From JAQUPP01 sp041649955 (GTDB lineage: Bacteria; Patescibacteriota; Patescibacteriia; UBA2591; JAQUPP01): DNA of 9,607 nt. Below are positions 5,109-9,607 of this stretch, in pieces. The stretch spans positions 1 to 9,607 of the forward strand of contig JBAZMD010000023.1 of the NCBI GenBank assembly GCA_041649955.1, given 5' to 3'. Each line of letters starts with the position of its first letter. Position 1 is the stretch's first letter. Below the pieces are notes generated by a model. That model did no database searches and was not told where the DNA came from. It was given only the letters and a program-made list of their open reading frames with translations. The position numbers and the translations under genes were made by a program.

Positions 5109-5573
5109 ATGAAGTTCTTTATAATAACTTTAGTAATCTTTAGTTTTTGTGCTTCAATTAAGGCACAAACTGCAGAACAGTTAAAATTTGAAATAGCAGC
5201 GCAAAATCAGTTTAAATACACAGATACTATCCTTCAGGATTTAAAGGATAGTATTGATGTTTTCTTTCAAACTCTTCCCGAAGACAATATAATAAGCGGG
5301 AAAGAAATGAAAGATTTGCGTACTAAAGTCCAAGTATTTGATTTGGAAAAATCCCAGCTTAATGAGAAGTTGAAACCTTACAGAATGGTTCTTTGGACTG
5401 AGGTAAACTCTATTTATAGGACTAATGCCCAGAATATTAAAAAATATTGGATAAAAGAAACGGGCAGGGATATTCAAATTGAAACTGTAAATACAAAACC
5501 TTCTGTTAGAGATTTTGTTTTCCTCGGAACGTTTGGAGCCGCAGCAGTCTTCATGCTGTGGGGGTTTTTCTAG
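5109..5573 (+). CDS. Unrecognised secreted protein with C-terminal membrane anchor
   Basis: The product is 154 aa. An in-frame ATG at 5091 would add six residues, but it falls on the transcription start and overlaps the SD; AAGGAGG at 5097-5103 sits five bases before 5109, so 5109 is chosen. The N-terminus is a classic signal peptide: Lys2, a hydrophobic core at residues 3-14, and a likely cleavage after the Ala of IKA-Q (residue 19). The mature part is helical and charged (QDLKDSIDVFFQTL, EMKDLRTKVQVFDLEKSQLNEKLK). The last 20 residues (VFLGTFGAAAVFMLWGFF) form a membrane helix. I infer a small helical domain held on the outer face of the membrane. No family is recognised. A terminator follows at 5588. 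Confidence 0.85.
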   Translation: MKFFIITLVIFSFCASIKAQTAEQLKFEIAAQNQFKYTDTILQDLKDSIDVFFQTLPEDNIISGKEMKDLRTKVQVFDLEKSQLNEKLKPYRMVLWTEVNSIYRTNAQNIKKYWIKETGRDIQIETVNTKPSVRDFVFLGTFGAAAVFMLWGFF

Positions 5574-5587
5574 AAAAAGACAACAAT

Positions 5588-5614
5588 AAAGAGCCGTCTG
5601 TTAAGCGGCTCTTT
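5588..5614 (+). terminator. Terminator of the 154-aa secreted protein gene
   Basis: AAAGAGCCG (5588-5596) pairs perfectly with CGGCTCTTT (5606-5614) around a nine-base loop. The T-run after the stem is weak (TTTAACATTT), so efficiency is uncertain. Confidence 0.75.
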
Positions 5615-5632
5615 AACATTTAAAAATACATT

Positions 5633-5661
5633 TTGACAATTCATTCTTTAATTGCTAATAT
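5633..5661 (+). promoter_or_regulatory. Promoter of the antiporter-asnS operon, giving a nearly leaderless mRNA
   Basis: Perfect TTGACA at 5633-5638 and TAATAT at 5656-5661, 17 bases apart. The predicted start near 5668 is only about three bases before the ATG at 5671. No SD is present, which fits leaderless translation. Confidence 0.6.
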
Positions 5662-5670
5662 TATTAGATT

Positions 5671-6606
5671 ATGATTTGGCTTTATATTTTAATCATTATT
5701 GGCTGCTGCGTAGTTTTATTCAGAAGCAGCATGTGGATGGTAAAATCTTTGAATTTTTTGGCGAATTATTACCAAGTGCCGGAATTCGCCATGGCTTTTG
5801 TTTTAGCCGGTTTGGCCACTTCTTTGCCTGAATTAACCGTAGGAATTCTATCAGGTTTGAATAAAATTTCCGTTCTTTCTTTGGGCAATATTTTAGGCGC
5901 CAATTTTGCCGATATTACTTTAATTTTAGGTCTGCCAATTCTTTTAATTAAAGGATTAAAAATAGAAACAAAATTTATTAAATCTAATATTATTTACACT
6001 TTCCTTATTGTTATTTTTCCTTTATTGCTTTTATTGGACGGGCAAATTTCCAGACTAGACGGCGTAACCTTGATTATTCTTTACATTTTATATATTATTT
6101 TCTTGTTTCAACGAAAATCAGAGTCATCTGAAACATTTGTAAAAAAATCAAAAAAAGATCTTTGGAAAAATATTTCTCTGTTTATTTTAGGAATAGTTTT
6201 TCTTTTAATCAGCGCTAAAATGATTGTTTGGGCTTCACAATCAATTGCACAACAATTGAATGTCCGCCTTTTCATTATCGGAGTATTTTTACTGGCTTTG
6301 GGTACGACTATGCCGGAATTATCTTTTAATTTAAAAGCGGGAAAAAATCACCCTGATATGATTTTAGGAAATATTTTGGGATCAGTGGCGGTTAATTCTT
6401 CTTTGATTTTAGGAATCGTGGCTATTATTTCGCCAATTGTTGTTTTAAATATTCAAATGGTTTTAACCACTGTCATTTTTCTGATTGGCGCTTTCGCTCT
6501 TCTTGCTTTTTTGGGCCGAACGGAAAAACAACTTTCTTGGCGCGAAGGATTGGTGCTGATTTTCATTTATATCGGATTTTTAATCACTACATTAATAAAA
6601 CAATAA
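5671..6606 (+). CDS. Calcium/sodium (cation) antiporter, YrbG/CaCA family
   Basis: These inner-membrane exchangers extrude Ca2+ (or another cation) in return for Na+ or H+. The 311-aa length suits the bacterial family. The two inverted alpha repeats are clear: ATSLPEL at residues 49-55 with GNILGANFADI at 72-82, and GTTMPEL at 211-217 with GNILGSVAVN at 233-242; the two PEL glutamates are the expected ion ligands. A charged cytoplasmic loop near residues 147-168 divides the two halves, each of about five membrane helices. The first repeat has Asp81 where Asn or a hydrophobic residue is more usual. asnS follows ten bases after the stop and is likely co-transcribed. No SD is seen; the start rests on the leaderless promoter and on the first hydrophobic segment. 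Confidence 0.92.
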   Translation: MIWLYILIIIGCCVVLFRSSMWMVKSLNFLANYYQVPEFAMAFVLAGLATSLPELTVGILSGLNKISVLSLGNILGANFADITLILGLPILLIKGLKIETKFIKSNIIYTFLIVIFPLLLLLDGQISRLDGVTLIILYILYIIFLFQRKSESSETFVKKSKKDLWKNISLFILGIVFLLISAKMIVWASQSIAQQLNVRLFIIGVFLLALGTTMPELSFNLKAGKNHPDMILGNILGSVAVNSSLILGIVAIISPIVVLNIQMVLTTVIFLIGAFALLAFLGRTEKQLSWREGLVLIFIYIGFLITTLIKQ

Positions 6607-6616
6607 TTTAAAAAAT

Positions 6617-7909
6617 ATGGATTATATTTTTTTAAGAGACGCCAAAGATTATCTGAATAAAACAGTCGTTTTAAAAGGCTGGGCTTTTAATTTTCGTTCT
6701 TCGGGCAATATTTATTTTCTCCAATTTCGGGACGGCACGGGCGAAGTTCAAGGCATAATTTCCAAAAAGGAGGTCTCGCCTGAAAGCTGGGAAGAGTGCC
6801 AAAAAATAACCTTGGAAACAAGTGTGGAAATAACCGGAAAAATTTACGAAGAAAAACGCTCGCCTTATGGAATTGAAATGTCTGTGGAAAATTTAAAAAT
6901 TATTCAATTAGCCCAAGAATATCCGATTGGCAAAAAAGAGCATGGCACTGATTTTTTAATGGACAACCGCCATCTTTGGATTCGTTCCTCGCGCCAAGCT
7001 TCTATTTTAAAAGTCAGAAATGAAATCGTCTGGGCTATCCGTTCTTTTTTCAGACAAGAAGGTTTTGTTTTAACCGACTCGCCCATTTTAACCCCCACTT
7101 CTTGCGAAGGCACAACCAATCTTTTTGAAACCGAATATTTCGGCGAAAAGGCTTATCTCTCGCAATCCGGCCAATTATATATTGAAGCTCTGATTTATTC
7201 TTTGGGAAAAGTTTACGATTTCGGTCCGACTTTCAGAGCGGAAAAATCCAAAACTCGCCGCCATTTAACCGAATTTTGGATGATGGACGCCGAAGCCGCT
7301 TTTGTGGAACACGATGAAAATATGAAAACTCAGGAAAAATTGGTTTCTTATATTGTCGCTCAAGTTCTGAAAAATTGCGAAAAAGAATTAAAAATTTTGG
7401 AAAGAGATTTGGAACCGCTTAAAAAAATAGTGCCGCCATTTCCAAAAATATCTTACAGCGAAGCCATAAAAATACTGCAAAAAAACGGCGTTGAGGCGAA
7501 AGAAGGAGACGATTTCGGCGGAGATGAAGAAACGATTATTTCCAAACAATTTGACAAGCCTGTTTTCATAGAAAAATATCCGGCAAAAATCAAGGCTTTT
7601 TATATGCAGCCTGATCCAAAAAATCCTGATTTGGTTTTAAATGACGACTTGATTGCTCCGGAAGGTTTTGGAGAAATCATCGGCGGTTCGCAAAGAATTG
7701 ACGATTTGGAAACTTTAGAAAAAAAACTGAAAGAATTTAAATTAAAACCTGAACCGTTCCAATGGTATTTGGATTTGCGACGCTATGGTTCAGTGCCGCA
7801 TTCCGGATTTGGCATTGGTTTAGAAAGAACCGTGGCTTGGCTCTGCGGTCTCTCCCACATTCGCGAAACAATCCCATTCCCAAGATTAATCAATCGATTA
7901 AAACCATAA
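6617..7909 (+). CDS. asnS: Asparaginyl-tRNA synthetase
   Basis: A class II synthetase that charges tRNA-Asn with asparagine in the cytoplasm; 430 aa. An N-terminal OB-fold anticodon-binding domain comes first (VVLKGWAFNFRSSG at residues 17-30, FLQFRDGTGEVQGI at 34-47). The catalytic core has motif 1 around 133-160 (RNEIVWAIRSFF, ending in PILTP), the segment TNLFETEYFGEKAYLSQS, motif 2 FRAEKSKTRRHLTEFWMMD at 206-224 and motif 3 GFGIGLERTVAWL at 397-409. RHLTEFW and LMDNRHLWIRSSRQ separate AsnRS from AspRS (RHLPEF), as does GGSQR. No SD is visible before the ATG. The convergent terminator at 7953-7990 ends the operon. Confidence 0.96.
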   Translation: MDYIFLRDAKDYLNKTVVLKGWAFNFRSSGNIYFLQFRDGTGEVQGIISKKEVSPESWEECQKITLETSVEITGKIYEEKRSPYGIEMSVENLKIIQLAQEYPIGKKEHGTDFLMDNRHLWIRSSRQASILKVRNEIVWAIRSFFRQEGFVLTDSPILTPTSCEGTTNLFETEYFGEKAYLSQSGQLYIEALIYSLGKVYDFGPTFRAEKSKTRRHLTEFWMMDAEAAFVEHDENMKTQEKLVSYIVAQVLKNCEKELKILERDLEPLKKIVPPFPKISYSEAIKILQKNGVEAKEGDDFGGDEETIISKQFDKPVFIEKYPAKIKAFYMQPDPKNPDLVLNDDLIAPEGFGEIIGGSQRIDDLETLEKKLKEFKLKPEPFQWYLDLRRYGSVPHSGFGIGLERTVAWLCGLSHIRETIPFPRLINRLKP

Positions 7910-7952
7910 TTGTCAAAAATATCGTTTGATTCCTCACGGAAAAAACTAAATG

Positions 7953-7990
7953 AAAAAGGGGCGAAAGAATTACTTATCTTCAGCCCCTTT
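7953..7990. terminator. Bidirectional terminator between asnS and the Cys-rich gene
   Basis: AAAGGGGC (7955-7962) pairs with GCCCCTTT (7983-7990). On the plus strand the stem is followed by AATTTATTTT; on the minus strand it is followed by TTTTT. It lies between two convergent stop codons and serves both. Confidence 0.85.
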
Positions 7991-8001
7991 AATTTATTTT
8001 A

Positions 8002-8277
8002 CTATTTTATCTCTCGGATAAGCTCTACTTTTCCGAGACAAATTTTTTTGTGTGTACACTTATCAAAACAACCGCAACCTCCTTCTTTAACACATTGAAG
8101 AATTAATTCCTCGTCTTTCTTCAATTGGGAAATGATGCATTTATTTATTTTAAAGGCATGCGGGTGTCCCTCACCATCTTTCATAAAAACATCTCTTTTT
8201 TCTCCTCCTTTAAGTTTTCCACCAAATACATATACCTTACCTTCATTGGTGCTTACTTGCAGCGATTTTTTTTGCAT
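8002..8277 (-). CDS. Unrecognised 91-aa Cys-rich protein, probably metal binding
   Basis: No family recognised. The N-terminal half is Gly/Lys-rich and probably beta (GKVYVFGGKLKGGEKRDVF). The C-terminal half holds six Cys (47, 62, 68, 70, 74, 80) with His38, His40 and His76. The block CVKEGGCGCFDKCTHKKIC resembles a zinc or Fe-S site, or a disulfide knot; lack of a signal peptide favours metal in the cytoplasm. It is well supported as a gene: perfect promoter at 8368-8395, AGGGGGATAGG before the ATG, and a terminator 12 bases after the stop. A small hairpin (8308-8321, CCGAT/ATCGG) lies in the 80-base leader. It is the last of three tandem single-gene units. Confidence 0.83.
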   Translation of the reverse strand: MQKKSLQVSTNEGKVYVFGGKLKGGEKRDVFMKDGEGHPHAFKINKCIISQLKKDEELILQCVKEGGCGCFDKCTHKKICLGKVELIREIK

Positions 8278-8367
8278 TTTCCTATCCCCCTTTTATTTCT
8301 TTTTTGCCCGATTTTGATCGGACTAACACTTATTTTTTATCAATTGTTAAAGAATTATATGATATAT

Positions 8368-8395
8368 ATTATAGCAGATTTTTAAAAAATGTCAA
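8368..8395 (-). promoter_or_regulatory. Consensus promoter for the Cys-rich gene
   Basis: Perfect TTGACA (8390-8395, minus strand) and perfect TATAAT (8368-8373), 16 bases apart. It starts five bases past the T-run of the preceding terminator. Confidence 0.9.
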
Positions 8396-8399
8396 GTAT

Positions 8400-8435
8400 A
8401 AAAAATGCCCTGCAGGCATACACAACCTACAGGGC
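8400..8435 (-). terminator. Terminator of the 31-codon gene
   Basis: On the minus strand GCCCTGTAGG and CCTGCAGGGC form a 10-bp stem with one G-U pair and a nine-base loop, followed by A and six T residues. Confidence 0.9.
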
Positions 8436-8443
8436 GCAATAAT

Positions 8444-8473
8444 GAGATAATCTCTTTCCCTTTGGATTATCTC
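8444..8473 (-). other. Hairpin enclosing the stop codon of the 31-codon gene
   Basis: GAGATAATC (8465-8473) and GATTATCTC (8444-8452) are perfectly complementary over nine bases with a 12-base loop. The TAA stop (8467-8469) lies in the 5' arm. The companion gene has the same arrangement at 8683-8719. Confidence 0.7.
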
Positions 8474-8562
8474 GTTGAGATCTCTTTATTAGCTTTCGAC
8501 TCTTCTAGTCTACTTGCTAATTTTTGTTCGAGGCGAGTTCCGCCCCATGGACCATTCTTCAT
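8467..8562 (-). CDS. Tiny gene, 31-aa microprotein (unit A)
   Basis: A short coding region with unusually complete expression signals. AAGGAGGTGAT, complementary to essentially the whole 16S rRNA 3' tail, lies eight bases before the ATG; the promoter is at 8589-8617 and a strong terminator ends the unit, giving a transcript near 180 bases. The peptide starts MKNGPWGGTRLEQKLASRL and continues as a charged, helix-prone stretch (EESKANKEISTR); net basic, no Cys, no membrane segment. I know of no relative. It may be a functional microprotein or a dual-function RNA. It lacks downstream genes in the same transcript, which argues against a leader peptide. Confidence 0.72.
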   Translation of the reverse strand: MKNGPWGGTRLEQKLASRLEESKANKEISTR

Positions 8563-8588
8563 TGTAATCACCTCCTTTTATTGTTAAT

Positions 8589-8617
8589 ATTATTACAAAA
8601 ATATATATTTTTGTCAA
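8589..8617 (-). promoter_or_regulatory. Promoter of unit A with a 20-bp palindrome
   Basis: On the minus strand TTGACA (8612-8617) and AATAAT (8589-8594) are 17 bases apart. The spacer is a perfect palindrome, ACAAAAATATATATTTTTGT (8595-8614), which overlaps the -35 box, an operator-like position. The sequence closely matches the promoter of unit B. Confidence 0.8.
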
Positions 8618-8628
8618 GCAATTTTGAT

Positions 8629-8682
8629 AAAAAAAATCCCCAAGGTAGTCTATTATAATCTATAAATAGACATACCTTGGGG
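8629..8682 (-). terminator. Very strong terminator of the 28-codon gene
   Basis: CCCCAAGGTA (8638-8647) with TACCTTGGGG (8673-8682) and GTCTATT (8648-8654) with AATAGAC (8665-8671) give a 17-bp stem with one bulged A and a ten-base loop, followed on the minus strand by A and eight T residues. Confidence 0.95.
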
Positions 8683-8719
8683 AATAATCTCTCGCTATGA
8701 ATCAGCCTATGAGATTATT
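8683..8719 (-). other. Hairpin enclosing the stop codon of the 28-codon gene
   Basis: AATAATCTC (minus strand, 8711-8719) pairs with GAGATTATT (8683-8691) over nine bases with a 19-base loop. The TAA stop (8715-8717) lies in the 5' arm, as in unit A. The arm abuts the terminator stem with no gap, so the two helices could stack. Confidence 0.7.
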
Positions 8720-8801
8720 TTACAAATAACGCTTCGGCCTTTTGCCATGAGTTCTTTTTGTTTAAAGAAGAACTCAATCCAGGACTGTTTATTCTTAGCA
8801 T
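8715..8801 (-). CDS. Tiny gene, 28-aa microprotein (unit B)
   Basis: AAGGAGGTGATC, again a full-length SD, lies nine bases before the ATG, with a promoter at 8830-8857 and the terminator at 8629-8682. The transcript would be about 195 bases. The peptide starts MLRINSPGLSSSLNKKNS and ends WQKAEALFVK; Ser/Asn/Lys-rich, net basic, no Cys and no membrane segment. The codons themselves hold an 8-bp hairpin (8749-8756 with 8768-8775, GAGTTCTT/AAGAACTC). It shares promoter, SD and 3' architecture with unit A but not its peptide sequence. Real translation is likely from the SD; an RNA-level role is an alternative. Confidence 0.7.
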   Translation of the reverse strand: MLRINSPGLSSSLNKKNSWQKAEALFVK

Positions 8802-8829
8802 CTTAGATCACCTCCTTAATATTTTATAT

Positions 8830-8857
8830 ATTATTGCAAAATATATTATTTTGTCAA
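8830..8857 (-). promoter_or_regulatory. Promoter of unit B with an inverted repeat across the -35
   Basis: On the minus strand TTGACA (8852-8857) and AATAAT (8830-8835) are 16 bases apart. ATATATTATTTT (8841-8852) and AAAATAATATAT (8864-8875) form a perfect 12-bp inverted repeat centred on the -35 region. Confidence 0.78.
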
Positions 8858-8875
8858 GTGGATAAAATAATATAT

Positions 8876-9041
8876 GACAAGTTATTAACTTATCTTTTTT
8901 TTATTATTAAGCGAGCGAGGGAAGTAAAATTTTAATTTCATTTCCGAGCAAGCGCAAATAACACAGGATAAATATTTTATGACTTACCGCATTTCAATAT
9001 ATGAATAAAAATAAAAAGGGCCACTGGGCTTTCCCGAGAAC
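8876..9041. other. Intergenic stretch between divergent unit B and aspS
   Basis: No gene, SD or RNA gene is seen here. It is AT-rich with a more GC-rich patch (GCGAGCGAGGGAAG at about 8911 and CCGAGCAAGCGC at about 8943), which gives weak direct similarity but no clear palindrome. A short AAAGGGCCACTGGGCTTT segment near 9017-9034 is a poor hairpin without a convincing stem. Confidence 0.5.
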
Positions 9042-9069
9042 TTGATATCCTTTATTTTTATGTTATAAT
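9042..9069 (+). promoter_or_regulatory. aspS promoter
   Basis: TTGATA at 9042-9047 and perfect TATAAT at 9064-9069, 16 bases apart. The predicted start near 9076 gives a leader of about 86 bases. Confidence 0.8.
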
Positions 9070-9073
9070 AGAA

Positions 9074-9155
9074 TAGTTATTGGTTATTGGTTTAAAATTT
9101 TGGTTTTAACTAATAACTAAATAACTATAACTAACAACTATTAACTAAAAACTAC
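9074..9155 (+). repeat. TAGTTATT/TAACTAA repeat leader of aspS
   Basis: The first part repeats GGTTATT-type units (9074-9097) and the rest repeats AACTAATAA-type units (9104-9155). The two halves are near complements with G-U pairs and single bulges, so the leader RNA could form a long, weak hairpin around 9074-9127. The composition is that of a simple repeat; no SD is present. Confidence 0.6.
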
Positions 9156-9161
9156 TTCTGT

Positions 9162-9607
9162 ATGAAAAGAACATGGATAAAAGATACAACTAATAATATT
9201 GGTCAAGAAATCAAGCTCTGCGGCTGGGTTAATACCCGCCGAAATATGGGTCAAATGGTTTTTATTGACTTGCGCGATCGTTCCGGATTAGCCCAAATTG
9301 TTTTTATTCCAAAAGAGCTGGATGAAATTTCCCAAGAAGCGGCAAAAAAAATCCGCCCTGAATTTGTGGTGGAAATTGAAGGAATGGTAAACGCCCGCCC
9401 CAAAAATCAAGTTAATCCGAATTTAACAACCGGCACCGTGGAAATTTTGGCCAAAAAATTAACCATTCTTTCCGAAGCAAAAACGCCGCCTTTTGAAATT
9501 GACAATGAAACCTTAAAAGCCAATGAAGAACTGCGGCTGAAATACCGCTATCTTGATTTGCGCCATGAAAGAATGAAAAATAATCTGATTCTCCGCAGCC
9601 AAGTCAC
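9162..9607 (+). CDS. aspS: Aspartyl-tRNA synthetase, 5' part only
   Basis: 148 codons are visible before the window ends. The N-terminal OB-fold of bacterial AspRS is plain: KLCGWVNTRRNMGQMVFIDL and LRDRSGLAQIVF in the first 50 residues, then EFVVEIEGMVNARP, then the linker to the catalytic domain with LRLKYRYLDLRHERMKNNLILRSQ, the start of the class II motif 1 region. The Met start follows the promoter-leader with no SD (ACTACTTCTGT). Together with asnS upstream it covers both Asp and Asn charging, which suggests a discriminating AspRS; the residues that would prove this are beyond the window. Confidence 0.96.
   Translation, partial: MKRTWIKDTTNNIGQEIKLCGWVNTRRNMGQMVFIDLRDRSGLAQIVFIPKELDEISQEAAKKIRPEFVVEIEGMVNARPKNQVNPNLTTGTVEILAKKLTILSEAKTPPFEIDNETLKANEELRLKYRYLDLRHERMKNNLILRSQV

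Noticed and set aside
7910..8098. Possible plus-strand gene directly after asnS starting with TTG
   Set aside because: It runs through the asnS terminator hairpin and opposite the Cys-rich gene, with no SD; it is a by-product of AT-rich sequence.
8567..8579. ATCACCTCCTTTT on the plus strand looks like the 3' end of 16S rRNA (also at 8807-8817)
   Set aside because: No rRNA sequence lies upstream. Promoters, terminators and open frames on the minus strand show that it is a full-length SD read backwards.
8125..8587. Plus-strand open frames opposite the Cys-rich gene and unit A
   Set aside because: They are antisense to well-supported minus-strand units, have low-complexity hydrophobic products and no SD.
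9074..9155. T-box riboswitch before aspS
   Set aside because: No specifier loop or antiterminator sequence and no leader terminator; only simple repeats are seen.

Overview
The window reads as a chromosomal fragment of an uncultivated, AT-rich bacterium, most likely a Patescibacteria/CPR (Parcubacteria-like) genome. The support is indirect: compact genes, a dnaB-recR-FemAB order, small proteins with no recognisable relatives, low-complexity TTTTCAA/TAACTAA-type tracts, and housekeeping genes that often lack a Shine-Dalgarno (SD) sequence. The standard genetic code fits every gene; TGA is not read through.

Layout. (1) 1-3351, minus strand: a replication/repair/cell-wall operon, dnaB then recR then a FemAB-type transferase that runs off the left edge. 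Between recR and femAB lies a second, silent copy of the last 18 recR codons plus about 180 bp of extra sequence. (2) 3305-3970, plus strand: a short transcription unit holding a truncated tRNA-Lys-like copy, a GIY-YIG nuclease gene, an intact-looking tRNA-Lys(UUU) and a second broken tRNA-Lys copy, closed by a perfect 17-bp terminator. Both broken copies carry the same 16-bp perfect palindrome where the intact tRNA has an 8-bp one. (3) 3984-5614: two divergent orphan genes (304 aa; 154 aa, secreted and membrane anchored) fired from back-to-back consensus promoters whose -35 boxes form one 16-bp palindrome. (4) 5633-7909, plus strand: a Ca2+/cation antiporter (YrbG family) and asparaginyl-tRNA synthetase, probably with a leaderless start. 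(5) 7953-8875, minus strand: three tandem single-gene units, each with its own promoter, SD and terminator: a 91-aa Cys-rich protein and two tiny genes of 31 and 28 codons. (6) 9042-9607, plus strand: promoter, repetitive leader and the 5' part of aspartyl-tRNA synthetase.

The recognised genes cover core functions: replication, recombination, cell-wall crosslinking, ion transport and aminoacylation. AsnRS and AspRS together allow direct charging of both tRNAs. The most novel material is the pair of tiny genes at 8400-8875, which look alike in architecture (TTGACA promoter within an AT palindrome, full-length SD, stop codon inside a hairpin, strong terminator) yet encode dissimilar peptides. 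Next are the tRNA/GIY-YIG/palindrome cassette and the duplicated recR tail. The genes I could not recognise all have strong SD sequences, while dnaB, recR, the antiporter, asnS and aspS have none.
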